The notes under the pieces were generated by a model that was given only the letters and a program-made list of their open reading frames with translations, was not told where the DNA came from and made no database searches. A stretch of DNA of 64,000 bases from Isochrysis galbana (Eukaryota; Haptophyta; Isochrysidales; Isochrysidaceae): positions 2,316,000 to 2,379,999 of the forward strand of contig CM030934.1 of assembly GCA_018136815.1 (NCBI GenBank). The letters run 5' to 3'. Position 1 is the stretch's first letter; each line of letters starts with the position of its first letter. The translations under genes were made by a program, and so were the position numbers. Of this stretch, positions 51,786-62,574 are shown piece after piece.

Positions 51786-54148
51786 ATGGAGAAGGGCGAG
51801 CGGGGCGTGGAAGGAGTGCTCTCTCTCATCTCACGCCGTGCCTCCCTCCTCCGCCACGTGAGGCAGCTCCGCCCTCTCTGGCCTCAGCTGGCGCCCCACC
51901 TCACGAGGCTCCACGCCGCTCTCGAGCTGGTCGCGCCGTACGAGGCGCTCTTCCTTGAGGTCAGCATCGCATCAGATACCCCTGCTCTCCCCACTGGTCT
52001 CGCACACATGACCACACACCACATACTTTGGGCTTCAGAGGGGTTCCTCGCAACCAAGGCGGCCTCAGACACCCCAGCCCAGACACGCACATATCTTGCA
52101 CACACGGTCGAAGGGCTCTTGAGCTGCTCGCACCGCTTCAAGCGCGCGCGAGACACTCCACACATCTTGCTTTGCGCGAGGGGCTCTTCCTGGAGCTGAG
52201 ATTCGGTCTGGGACACCGCACACATCACACACACATCATGCATCACACGCCACAGCTGAAGGTGCCCTGACACGCACACTACCCACTCGCCCACCCCTCA
52301 CTCAAACACTCCTCATGACGCACTCCGGATGAAGAGGCGATGTTGACATGAGGCTGCCCTTATACTCCACTTCCCCCAACTCAACTGCACAAGCACCTTG
52401 CGCACCAGTTGTTTAGACTGCTCTTTCATGATGGTGGGCAATGCGGAGACTACCCGCGCCCTCCCTGTCTCCCATCCACGCCAAGCGCACGGTGTCTCCG
52501 CACTCTCACCGTGAGAGTGTCGCCCTCTTCCAACTGAGTATGGTAGATACTCCTTGCACACTCCGATTTTCCACCCACACTACACTGCTGGCATCTCCCC
52601 AGAGCTGTGCATGCCGGCGCACAAGGCGCATTGTCCCGCGCGCTGGGGGAATGAACACGCTGTCGCGGCGCGAGTATGCGCGATGGACGCTGAACCCGCC
52701 GCTGGTTTTCGTTTAGGCCAGTCGCCTCACTACCGCGCAGGAGTTGCCGAGGCTTCTTCCACACCTGAAAGAGGTTCTGGACGAGCTGCCGTACCTACGG
52801 CCGCACTTGGCGGGAATCGTCGAGCACCGGGCGACGCTACTCGCAGCGCTGCCCCATCTCAAAGCGCACCTACGATACTTGCGCCCGTACTATGCTGCCA
52901 TTGCCTCACGCGGCAACTTGCTCGCGCCGCATGCGACCACCATTGCGCCCCACTTGCTCATGCTGCTTCCGAAGCCCCCATTCTGGTGAGCTGTGTGCCG
53001 TCGGCCAAGCTAGTACTAGGCCTTGACGCCCGTCCCTTGCTGATTCATCCGTTGGTGGCACCTCGGCTGGCGCTCACATCAGATCCCCTGTGCTCTAGGC
53101 CTGACACTCTCCTTGCTCGCATCGACCAGCTCTCCCCCATCCTATCGACGCTACCGGCGGCACCACTGCCCCTTTGGCTGCCTCATCTCGACACACTCGT
53201 GCGGCTGGAGCCCGCAGGGGTGCGAGCTGTTGCTGCAAACGTCAAGGCTGCTAGTAGGAGAGTGGAACATGGCGAAAACCAGGTGCGCGCTCTATGGACC
53301 TTTAGGGCCAATACGGTGCTGTGGGCATGTGCTAGGCTTGCCCGCTTGGCGATCCCAAGACTCACTACAGGCCCACGGGGCCTCCTCCGTAGGAAGGTAA
53401 GCCTCCGACCCGAGTCGGTGCTTTTTCCGACGACGGCCTGCATAGCGTCGACGCCGCCGTGGTTGCCGCAGCTATTTTACAAGTGCGCCGGCCGTGGGAG
53501 GCCAAGTCGGAGCTGCACGGCAAACAGGCGGATGCTGAGAGTGACACGTCACCTGAGACGCCCCTAGAGCCCAGCGCTCCCGCTGCGCCTATGGTAGATG
53601 GCAAGGCGGCTGTCGCAGATGGGTTCTGGAGTGCGGTGCGCCGCAAGTTCACGGGGATTGACGTGCCAGTTCCTCCGGTACGTGCCGGGACTGCGGCTTC
53701 TGCGGACGATTCTAGCAGAGAGGGTGAGGGAGCGGCGGGAGGCAAGTGGGAGGCCCACCTCCGGCGCCGTCAAGAGCTCTCGAGTCTGATTGAGCAAACG
53801 ACTGACGCGCTCAGTGAGGCTGAGATGAGAATGAGGAGATTGGAGATCAAATTCCGAGAATTCAAGCATGACGCGGCGTGGCGCGCACAGGCGGAGCAAG
53901 CACAAGCGTTGGCGCTGAGCCGCGCGGAGGAGTCACTGATTACCATGGAAGAAAGCATGCTTGGGCTGGAGGGCAAGACGGCCGAGCTCAAACGTGACGT
54001 CGGAAAGGCGGCACTCCTGGTCGGAGAGGAGGAGATTGCCCTTGCGCGCGAGCGAAAGCTCGTACGTTCGCGAGTACCGCCGCCTGTGGAACGGCCGGCC
54101 TCCATCTCGGACGTTGCCGACTGGTTGCTATGGAAGCTACCGCTCTAA
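51786..54148 (+). CDS. L-P-H-L-type helical repeat protein with C-terminal coiled coil
   Basis: Model with five exons: 51786-51959, 52741-52985, 53099-53282, 53371-53396 and 53446-54148, in frame, about 443 aa. The N-terminal half is built from irregular 14-15-residue units rich in L-x-P-H-L (A-P-H-L-T-R-L; L-P-H-L-K-E-V-L; L-R-P-H-L-A-G-I; L-P-H-L-K-A-H-L; L-A-P-H-A-T-T-I-A-P-H-L), suggesting a helical solenoid. The C-terminal 110 residues are a heptad-rich coiled coil (Glu/Arg/Ala). No enzymatic motif or membrane helix is evident. Function is unknown; a scaffold role is plausible. The 26-bp exon and the long first intron (51960-52740) are the least certain parts. That intron holds decayed copies of the exon 1 end, so extra exons may exist. 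Confidence 0.6.
51946..52210 (+). repeat. Decayed tandem copies of exon 1 end inside intron 1
   Basis: GAGGCGCTCTTCCTTGAG, GAGGGGTTCCTCG, GAAGGGCTCTTGAGCTG and GAGGGGCTCTTCCTGGAG recur at about 51942, 52038, 52110 and 52180. Each is followed within about 40 bases by an AGA(T/C)AC(C/T)CC- or GACACC-like word. They read as partial tandem duplications of the exon end and donor region. Confidence 0.5.
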
Positions 54149-54705
54149 TCCTAGACCAGCTGTGCACCCCTCGCCTGCCGAGTCTTCCCTCATTGGCGAA
54201 CCGAGGGGCAAGTCGGAGTGGTACCGACACACTTAGGCGATCAACCCTCACGCTCGCTGCGGTGGGACGATGCCAGCTCTTGGGGGACAACGAGGATCCC
54301 TTAGCCATGCAGCGATCTCCTCCCTCGCCTCCGCATCTACAGCAAGCTTCATGCATTTTCCCTAGGCATCGAAGCAAGCGCTCGTTTTCCCGCTCGACTG
54401 TGTAGCAGGGCCGTCGCTATACCACCTCTAGTTACAGCTCGTTTTTCACTTCACTATGAAGCGCGGATTGAGCTACGAAGTCCAGTCGGCAACGTCTCGC
54501 AGCTTGCTACCGGAAGTCCTCGCCGTATCGTCGCTGTTGTCGCCGAGGAAGTGGCGTAGCATGTGCGTGGACGTGCGCGGTGAGCGTGCATGCGTGCACT
54601 TGGGTTGCGCCGCGACTAGTGTGCATGGGCGGTGCACCAGCACTTATTTAGTTGCATCTTTCTAGATTCCCGTCCATATTCAAAACTATTGTTATAGTTT
54701 TAGCG

Positions 54706-55863
54706 ATGGAGCGCGCGCCGACCGCTCCCACCTCCCAGCCCCCCGCCGCCACGACGCCCCACCGGGGCCGCCCCAAGCCGCCGGAGCCGAAGCGCTCGCA
54801 GGCCTCTGCCCCACCGGATACCGACGTCGACATGGCTCCGCCACCCTCGCCTCCTCACCAGCCCCAGAAGCAGGGAACAGGCCGTGCCCTGTTCCCTGCA
54901 GAGCAACAGAGCCAGCAACAGGCTCAGCCGCCCAGCTCCACCGTCTCGCCACCCAATCAAGGACTCCCCATGGTGGGTGGCAGCATTGCTGCCACCCCCA
55001 TGGTGGTAACTCCTACCAGCAGTGCACCCCTCGGGGGCGGGCACTTGACACAACAATCAATCCTTGGAGCCTTTGCTCCCACCAACCAACCAACAACCCA
55101 TGCGCCCAAGTCGTATGCTGAAGCCACGCATGGGAGCAAACTGAAGGAGCCAGCCCAACAAGCTCTGAAGCAGCCAGCCCAACAACAACCGCAACAGCTG
55201 TCGCGCAAGCGGGCCGACCCACAGTCGGATCCCAAAGGGACTCCCACCAACACCACCCAACTCGCTCCCCCTCCAATGGATGAAGAAGAGGAACCCGAAG
55301 ACACACCTTTTTTCATTCAGCTAGCGCAACTAGCTGAAGACAAAAAGGACATTAAAAGTGAGGATGTAGCCACGTTCATGAAGTTTCTTCTCTCTAGGCT
55401 AGAGGGCCTAGATGCCACGCCAGATGGGATGGACAAGGGCCGAAAGGGCCCATGGATTTTCTACGTCGATGACGATGCTCACGACCAATTCAAGGCCGCT
55501 TATGGCGACAAACTTCAAACGGTACTCTCGGGAGTCCCGCATGAGTTTGGAGTCACCTATGGCACGATAGCCGACTCAGCTCCCCGCAAATCTAGCGCTA
55601 TCAGGTCCTCTCTCAAAGAGGTCGCCACCTACATCGTGTTTCGCATTTTCGACCCGATTAAGGCATACAAAACTAAAACTCGGCATTTGGCTAGTGCATT
55701 GGAGCGTGAAGGCAAGCTAAAGAAAAAAGTCGCGGCGTGGAAAGGGATTCAGAGCCTCTCCATTCATGGGAGGACGCTACTCGTAAACTTCATAATATAC
55801 GGAACGCCAAGATATTGGCTGTCCACGTCCACCCCCCCCCGGCCTGGTTCATGGAGGCTATAG
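54706..55863 (+). pseudogene. LINE ORF1 fused to ORF2 post-RT segment
   Basis: 385 codons. It begins M-E-R-A-P; residues 5-210 are Pro/Gln/Thr-rich and basic, typical of disordered ORF1 N-termini. An acidic patch (D-E-E-E-E-P-E-D) follows, then a compact part with W-I-F-Y-V-D-D-D-A. From about 55725 it encodes K-K-K-V-A-A-W-K-G...L-S-I-H-G-R-T-L-L-V-N-F-I-I-Y-G, the post-RT thumb region of LINE ORF2. The frame then fails after a run of nine C (55832-55840); the true continuation lies in the +1 frame. Confidence 0.8.
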
Positions 55864-57614
55864 ATTCTGATGTTCAAACCATACTATGGGATAGGTCCCC
55901 CCGACTACGGGCGGACGAACTGGGCTCCTCGCAAGAGGGTCGAAGATGGATAACCTTTCCGGCTTACCCGAGAGTGGGGGCTAATGAGAACGGGCCCCTA
56001 CTAGGGGTCGGACTACTTCCTATGGTCGAACATACACGCGCACTTCAAGCGATATGGATAATCAGGTACCTAAATCCGTCATCGGCGGACTGGAAAATAG
56101 TCCTTGATCAATGGTATAGCCGCACCCCCCTGGGGAGGGCGGCGGTCTTCTCAAAAGTAGATGCGCGAAGCCTCATGGTCAGCATTCGGGGAAACAACAC
56201 GCTTCCGGCCTTTTGGAAGCAGGCACTCGAGAACTTCAGACGGGTTCCACTCCTTCGGGAAACAAGCACCCGGGAAGGGACCCAGGGCGCTCCTGTATGG
56301 CATAACCTCTTTCACAAGGCTCCATCGATACACCATTCACATAGGGCTAAATGGGAATCTCTACAGACAGTTATAGTTCATAATACCATCAACCCAGATA
56401 CGGGGGACATATACACCACAGGCGAATGTGCGGCATTCTTGCCGGACGGAGAAAGATGGATACGCCATAGAGGCAAATACATATCGGTAGGCCCACTTCT
56501 CAAGTCGTGGGAGAAGATAGCCGAATGGTCTAGAGCAAGGCTTCTAGAAGCCACCGCTAACTATATGGACCTTCTTAGAAAGCATGCGACAACCCCACCC
56601 CCCGCTCCGGAGGAGCACGAACTAGCCCCGCAAGAAGATCCAGACGCACACGATCTAGGAGACCTTCTTGTGGACAAAGATCATAACTACTATTTGAACC
56701 GGAAGGGCGACTACCACGAAGTTAAGCTCAATGTAATGGGAGAACCCCATATCTACGAACGGATCAGCCCGCAGCTAATACCCAACGAGCTATACACTCC
56801 GCTGAAGTGGGGACGAGCGTACGACGGGCCAGCGGATACGGCGTATCCGATACCTCAGGAATACACACTCAAAGGCACGCATAAAACGTTAGAAGAGATA
56901 AACGTCAAGGCCTTGACTAGAGCGTTCCTCGCTATGAGGAAACCGAAGGCACAAAAATCCACACTAAGATGGCAAAAGAGGTTACCTGTCCTCTCGGGGA
57001 AGTGGAAACAAGTATCGCAACTATACAAGTATAACTTTCTGACACCAAGGGACTCCTATATGCACTTCAAACACGTTTTACACAGGAGAATAGCTACAGC
57101 GAATCGTTTTGCTGACGATCCAACATGTCGCTTTTGCGGCATAGCACCCGAGAGTTCCACGCATTTAGCCTCCTGTATCGCGACGGAGCCCGTTTTCGAA
57201 TTCATAGAGGGACTTTTAGGGATTAACCTTAGGCCGGGATCTGAAGTAGCCCAGCGCCTTTTCTGCTATCAAGTGGATAGACCGCACCCCTCCTCGGGAT
57301 ACTTAGGTATCCTGGCATGGAGGTATATCCTAACGGACTTCTATAACATACAATACGGTAACGCGGACGGGAGGTCCGCTAAGTCGATCTTAAGAGCGAT
57401 CCTTGCGAGATACCACTTACTAGTAACGGCGAAAGTCGGATTCTTTCAGCGACTAAAGCAACAACGAGAGAATATGGGGCTACACGCCCCGAGCAACAAA
57501 CATATTAAGAAAATGATAAGCCCCCTCTACGCGGTGGATAAAGACTTCAACCTAGAAATATCGGAAGACCTCCGGCAGGCGGCGGGAGGTCTGGATATGC
57601 GCAACATCGCCTAA
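55737..57614 (+). pseudogene. LINE ORF2 C-terminal half with zinc knuckle
   Basis: 625-codon frame; real homology starts near 55820, after the frameshift at the C run. It contains W-I-T-F-P-A-Y-P-R-V-G, W-I-I-R-Y-L-N-P, T-P-L-G-R-A-A-V-F, a long linker, then M-H-F-K-H-V-L-H-R-R. The C2HC zinc knuckle is encoded at 57126-57176 (C-x2-C-x8-H-x3-C), followed by A-W-R-Y-I-L-T-D-F-Y-N and a basic tail. RT and endonuclease are absent. The 7.99-9.92 kb copy aligns along its last 340 codons. Confidence 0.85.
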
Positions 57615-57933
57615 AGTAGTTTAACCTCTCTTAATAGAGACCCCAACGGACGGCAAGAGTGACGCTAGGAGATATAAGAGAAGGAAATTCAAGCCGAGCC
57701 GGAGCAAAGGAGAAGCCATAGTCTCCCGCCCCCTTCTCTCCAACCCCTGGCCGAAGCAGCGCGCGCGGTCTCCCCGGAACCAGCTTCTCCGCTAAAGAGG
57801 GAACTGGGGAAGGGGAAGGGGGTTGTTAGGGGTTAAGGGTGGGCGGTAGGGAGGTCCACAAGCACACTGCCTCATGTCGCACACGTAGCGGAGATTTTTA
57901 AGAAGATTTTTTTTTTAGATTCCCGTCCATATT

Positions 57934-58890
57934 GCTTGCTTCTCTCTCGTTCTCCGCTTCTTGCTTCGGCTTGTAGCCTCAGGAGTTTAAAAAGTCTTAA
58001 TAATCAATAATCTATGATCTCGCCGCGCGCGACCCTGCACAGCACCTGTTGCGTTAGGGGGAGCGCTCGAACGCCCACCATGCCTCACGACACGCTCTAT
58101 TCTTAGAACGTGTCTCCCCTCCCAGCGCCCCGCTCTTCCCTCTTCTCTCTCTCTCCGTGCCCGCATGCAGCCGAGATCCCGCTCCCTTGTCCCTTGCGCT
58201 TTCCCATGTAATCCATCCCGGTCTTCCCCTTGTTTCCTTGGCCAGCGGGGTCGGGGTTTGCCCGCGCCTCGCCCCCTCCCCGACCCGCTAGCGCCCCGTC
58301 CCCTTCGTCCATATCTTCTATCCTTTCCTTGTTCCTATTGTTTTCCGCCCCCCCTTTCCCCCCCGTGTCTATCTTTCCTCTTATTATCCTTCAGACTGAA
58401 GCTTCAGAGGGTGCAACCTCAGGTTTGGTTGTTTTTTTGCAAGTGCCCCCATGTGGACGGTATAAGTTCTACTTGAAGGACCCCCTTATTAAAGTACAAA
58501 AGTGCAGGTTCGGCACCGCATGTATGTGCGCAGCAATTGAAAGAAGTGCTGGAAGCGCGGGCCCACGTTCCCACGTTAGAACTGAGCGTGCGTGTCCGCT
58601 TTATCGTTGGGCGCTTAGGTGCGGGGTTTGCCTACTGAGAGAGCGTCTTCAGGCTTTCCGAATTTTATCATGCCTCTCGCCCAGTAGTAATAAAAAATAA
58701 TTACAACTGGGAATATCGGCGGCTGCACTGAGCCGCTGGCCGATGCCGCACGCCGACGCAGGTGAAGACGCAGGTGAAGATGTCCCAGCAGGCCCTGCAG
58801 AGACCCCGGCAGAGCCCGGGGGCGGGCGGGCGGGTCATCTGAGCGCCCCGGCTTACATTAATGGTCATGTCTCGGGCTGATTGGTCAAGC
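57934..58890. other. Intergenic, no gene seen
   Basis: Pyrimidine-rich patch near 58130-58390, then mixed sequence. No motif found. Confidence 0.45.
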
Positions 58891-59159
58891 CGAAAGCGCT
58901 TCATCTTTTAGACCATTCCTCGGCGGGTAAGAGGTCATCGACCGTGTGGTGGTAACCGTCCCAGAGGACTGCACAGCTGCACAGACAGCGGCGGTGACCC
59001 AGTCGATGCTCGTCTTCGGAAACGGTGCACTCACGCGCTGCAGCTCGATGTGGGCGAGGGGTGGGAGGACCGAACAGGTTGCCACCATAGCTTTGCGTAC
59101 CATGCAGGGGGTCTTTGAGACCCCCTCCTCCAGTGGGAAACCCTCCCACCCCAAGAGCA

Positions 59160-59908
59160 CCTCATGTGGGAGGGCAGCTCAGCTGCCCTCTCCATGGTGG
59201 AAACCTCTACCATCAGTGCACCCAACATGGGAGGGCACTTCACAACCATCAATCTTCCACGGAGAGCACCCCATGCCTCTGTTTTCCATGTTGACACACT
59301 TCTCGTTTTCACCCCACTCCTGTGGATCACAAGTACCTACAACTCAGTGCCCTGCCTTGGGCCCTCTTTCAACACTTGACTCCTTCTCCCACTCCCTCTT
59401 CAAACTACAACCAACTCAAGCAGCACAAACTCCCTTGCCCTCTGTTTCAAGCACCAAAAATTTCAACTCAAGACCCATGCTGACACATATTTCGTTTTCG
59501 CCCCACTCTTGTGGGCCACAAGTACCTACAACTCAGTGCCCTTCCTTAGGCCCTCTTGCAACACTTGACTCTCTCTCCCACTCCCTCTTCCAACTCCAAC
59601 CAACCCAAAGTATAGCACAAACCTTCTCGCCTCTTGGTTCAAGCACCAAAAATTTCAACTCAAGACAAGAGGGAGGGCATGTCTTGAAGTGGCATCGCTG
59701 CCCATGCCTAGCGCAAGGGTATAGTGCCCCCACTCAGCCATCTCCTTCCCCACAGCTCCTCTTTGATGAGTTGCTCCTCACCCTCCCATTAGGCCCCCTT
59801 GCCTGCGAGACCAAAATAGGATCCTGGTGTGGGGGGCTGTCTGAGTGCGGAGGGAGGGGCGCTCCGGCTAGCGTAGGCAGAAAGCTAGTGATGAGCCGTG
59901 TGGCATAA
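59160..59908 (+). mobile_element. Decayed LINE ORF1-like sequence with 189-bp tandem repeat
   Basis: 59190-59270 aligns with ORF1 at 54975-55065 (CCATGGTGG...ACC...CAGTGCACCC...GGGCACTT), in a different frame from the long open frame. 59288-59476 and 59477-59668 are two direct repeats of 189 and 192 bp. Each encodes a 63-64 residue unit with S-F-S-P-H-S-C-G, Q-V-P-T-T-Q-C-P, H-S-L-F and S-S-T-K-N-F-N-S-R. The open frame spans 58946-59908 but changes homology mid-way, so it is treated as a mobile-element remnant. Confidence 0.55.
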
Positions 59909-59909
59909 G

Positions 59910-60508
59910 GGGGGAAGGGTGCTCGCGCTTGCCGCGGCAGGGAGTCCTGTCTTGGGTGAGCGCTAGTCTCGTCCCTTAGCCGCGCCGCGACCAATAAAAA
60001 TTTGTTAAAAATTAAATTAAAAGATTGGACAAGTAGAGTTACACTTCCGTGGGCAGGACGAACGTGGAGTTGAAGACGCGCGCATACCATAGCTGCGCCT
60101 GGGCAATGCACCCCCCGCGCTGGGACACAGTGGGGTTGGCTAGGATACAACATTAATTATTTTATTTTCGATGGCACAGCGGCCCCCCCCCTCCCTCGCC
60201 CTCACATACAGTTGCATGAGATGCAGCCTTCAAAGCCCGGCATTTGCACTGGTACAGAACAACAGCGAGAATAGCGGAAACAAGGGCCACAACAGGACGG
60301 CGATTGGCATGAACAAGACTGTGGAGGCAGAGTTGCAAGGCGAATTAGTGGGGCGAAGAGTTGCAAGGTTTGGCAGCACATTGCAGCAGCAGAGCAATGC
60401 GCATGCAAACGAGGCCTACACCAAGGAATGCGATCGATGGCGGCCGCGCGCGTCGCCATCCCTCCGGTTGCTGACGAGCCGTTGGGCTTCCCACAACTCC
60501 CCGAAGCA
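59910..60508. other. Intergenic, no gene seen
   Basis: AT-rich part at 59990-60025 (AATAAAAATTTGTTAAAAAT). 3' flank of the minus-strand dehydrogenase. Confidence 0.5.
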
Positions 60509-61390
60509 TTAGTAGCTCGTGTGCGCCGCGACTAGCTCCTCCGCTGCTGTGACGAGCTTGTTCACCGCCTCGGGAGTCAGATTTGCGCTGGGTTTGACCG
60601 GCTTGCCACTTTGACTGAAGTGGAAGCCGCTCTCGTGGTCGAGTCCCGGCGCCAGCAGCACCGGGCAGATGGTCTTTGCATAATCCTCCGCTGAGACGTT
60701 CAGGCACCCGATGCAGCCTTCAACCATCTTGGCAAAGAGCCCCGTACCTACGACGTTGGCTCGGATGCCTGTCCTTATCAGACCAGGGTTCAGACCAAAG
60801 ACGGCGAGCATGGGGTAGCTGGTGGCGCCATCAAGCACGAGGGCTTCGTTCACCACGACGGTGGCCATGTGTTGCGGGAACTGCGAGTACTTCTTCTCGG
60901 CGTTCAAGTCGGAGGCGTCGGGCAGCGCCTCCTTGGTTCCAGGGAAGCCCATGATGAAGACGCGCGCGCGTGCGTGCATCTTGGGCGCGAGCTGCCGAAG
61001 CATCACAAGCCGGCTCAACGCACTCACAGCCATGTCCTCCTCAATGCCCTCTTCGGTCTCGTGCCTCGTCTTCTTCGTGATGATGCCCTGCGTGAAGATC
61101 AGCAGATCGATGGCTTGCGCCGGCAGCGCGTCTGCGCACTGCTTGGCGGCCTTCATCGAGGAGAGATCAGCCTTGACAAAGCTGATGTTCTTTTCCGAAT
61201 TCTCCGCCCGGTTCGTCCTGCCCACCACGGTGACTTGGGCTCCGGCGGCAGAGAGGGAGGAGGCGATCGCAAATCCGATGCCGTTGGTCCCTCCGACCAC
61301 GACGGCCTTGACGCCGGTGGCGTGGAAGGGAGCGAGGGGGGAGGCGGCGCTCAGCTTCTCGGGGAAGGGCGTGAGCATGGACGACGCCAT
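60509..61390 (-). CDS. Short-chain dehydrogenase/reductase (SDR)
   Basis: Single exon, 293 aa. The Rossmann nucleotide-binding site is G33-G-T-N-G-I-G39, with V-V-G-R-T-N-R after beta-2 (a pattern favouring NADP) and D-L-S-S-M at the adenine position. The usual N-N-A-G is replaced by F-T-Q-G. The canonical catalytic Y-x3-K is not obvious: K-K-Y-S-Q-F-P-Q-H-M occupies the region, and Pro-Gly after F-G-L-N is kept. It is therefore a divergent SDR that may be catalytically altered. Fungal and algal proteins of this type are annotated only as oxidoreductases, so substrate and pathway are unknown. No targeting peptide is clear. The + strand upstream is GA-rich, so the leader is pyrimidine-rich in sense. 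Confidence 0.87.
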   Translation of the reverse strand: MASSMLTPFPEKLSAASPLAPFHATGVKAVVVGGTNGIGFAIASSLSAAGAQVTVVGRTNRAENSEKNISFVKADLSSMKAAKQCADALPAQAIDLLIFTQGIITKKTRHETEEGIEEDMAVSALSRLVMLRQLAPKMHARARVFIMGFPGTKEALPDASDLNAEKKYSQFPQHMATVVVNEALVLDGATSYPMLAVFGLNPGLIRTGIRANVVGTGLFAKMVEGCIGCLNVSAEDYAKTICPVLLAPGLDHESGFHFSQSGKPVKPSANLTPEAVNKLVTAAEELVAAHTSY

Positions 61391-61396
61391 TGAGGC

Positions 61397-61560
61397 CCGG
61401 GAAGAGGAGAGGAGAGAGGGGGAGAGGGGGGGGGACTCTCTTCTCCTCTCTCTCGAGGTCTAGACTAGAGTAGAGTAGAGAGAGGGAGGAACCAGTAGAG
61501 TAGAGAGTATGGGGAAAGAGAAGGGGGGGGGGGGGGAAAGAGAGGAAAGATTGGACTGGT
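61397..61560 (-). promoter_or_regulatory. Purine (+)/pyrimidine (-) leader of SDR gene
   Basis: GAGAGGAGAGAGGGGGAGAG and CTAGAGTAGAGTAGAGAGAG plus a G-run on +, read as a pyrimidine tract in the sense of the minus-strand SDR. It is immediately adjacent to the ATG. Confidence 0.45.
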
Positions 61561-61577
61561 GTAGGTGAAGGAGAAGG

Positions 61578-61961
61578 ATGGAGTTAGTACTCCATCAAGG
61601 AGAAGACGATGACGACCATCATCGTGATGAACCTCCTCTCCCTCTGGATGAGATGATGAGATCAGACATAAGAGAGGATCGGAGAAACAGGGAGATCGCG
61701 ATCTTGGAGGATCCTCAAATAATCTCTCTCTCTCCATCTGAGGAGATCGATTCTAATCTATGGGAGATGGACACATGGGAGGTCCTCGAGGCGCTTTGCA
61801 TCAAGGAATCCAAAAATAGCAGCGAGAGAGACCCCAACACGCACAGCGACTCAAGAGACTCGAGGCCCAAAACTCCTCTCGGCTGTCGCCCCCCCCCCCC
61901 CCCCCCAACCTTCTGTTCTTCTGTTGTTGTCCTGTTGTCTGGTTGTCTGGTTGTCTCCTAG
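61578..61961 (+). CDS. Hypothetical acidic protein, divergent to SDR
   Basis: 127-codon frame, Asp/Glu/His/Arg-rich for the first 75 codons with ordinary composition (W-E-M-D-T-W-E-V-L-E-A-L), then a poly-Pro stretch from a C run. No domain recognised. It shares the 190-bp gap with the SDR gene head-to-head. It may be a small gene, an exon or a chance frame. Confidence 0.25.
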   Translation: MELVLHQGEDDDDHHRDEPPLPLDEMMRSDIREDRRNREIAILEDPQIISLSPSEEIDSNLWEMDTWEVLEALCIKESKNSSERDPNTHSDSRDSRPKTPLGCRPPPPPPTFCSSVVVLLSGCLVVS

Positions 61962-61985
61962 AAGGTAGAAGGCGCTATTGTATTG

Positions 61986-62477
61986 TAGGCACCCTAGTTG
62001 GGCTGTCAGTCCTTAAGCTTACGGTGGTTTTGAGCTTACACTTACATCAGTACTTACATCAGTACTAATATCAGCTTACACCCCTATTATAACTTCTAGT
62101 ATCGCTATTATTATACTTATACTTACTGAGGGGTGTTCAGCGTGCAGCGCGTGGCGCGCGCGCAAAGGGGAGGCCAGCGCAAACAAACAGAGAGCACGAG
62201 TTGGCAGGTGCATGTGAAGAGGCCAAGAGGCCAAGGTGGTGGGGGGTGGGGGGTGGGCAGCTAGCAGGATAGATAGGCGGGGGGAGGGAGCGGGCTGGCG
62301 CGCCTCTCTGCGCTTGTTCGCGGGGGCTCGTTCCCGCTCCGGAGTTTTGTTTTCAGTTTTATTTTTGAACTGGCAGCCTAGCTAGGTACTAACATCAGTA
62401 TATCAGCTCCTGGGGAGCTAATTAATACTAATGCATGAGTACTAATATCAGTACTTACAGCCCAACTAGGGTAGGCA
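61986..62477. mobile_element. MITE-like DNA transposon (480 bp) with 6-bp target duplication
   Basis: TAGGCA at 61986-61991 and 62472-62477 flank 61992-62471. Ends are inverted: CCCTAGTTGGGCTGT with AGT then CT continuing on both sides. Sub-terminal parts are rich in CTTACATCAGTACT/AGTACTAATATCAG words. It has no coding capacity. Size, terminal repeats and fixed short duplication fit a non-autonomous cut-and-paste element; the superfamily is unassigned. Confidence 0.75.
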
Positions 62478-62574
62478 CGCCGCCTGGATTGATGGGGATG
62501 TGGCTGGCGTTTAGGGGTAAGCCGTAAGCCGAAGTATCCAGATATATGTGTCTTGGACCTAGATGGGACATACG

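Larger units (their letters stand above)
54663..57933 (+). mobile_element. LINE retrotransposon with 18-bp target duplication
   Basis: TAGATTCCCGTCCATATT is present at 54663-54680 and 57916-57933, so the element is 54681-57915 (3235 bp). It begins one base before the hairpin AAAACTAT/TGTT/ATAGTTTT, with the ORF1 ATG at 54706. It ends TTTTTAAGAAGA plus a T run. It has both ends, so its start defines the family's 5' terminus (25-base leader). Endonuclease and RT domains are missing: ORF1 runs into the post-RT part of ORF2. It is non-autonomous as it stands. Confidence 0.93.

Noticed and set aside
58885-59160. 91-codon minus-strand frame
   Set aside because: No motif; it lies in sequence related to LINE ORF1 on the other strand.
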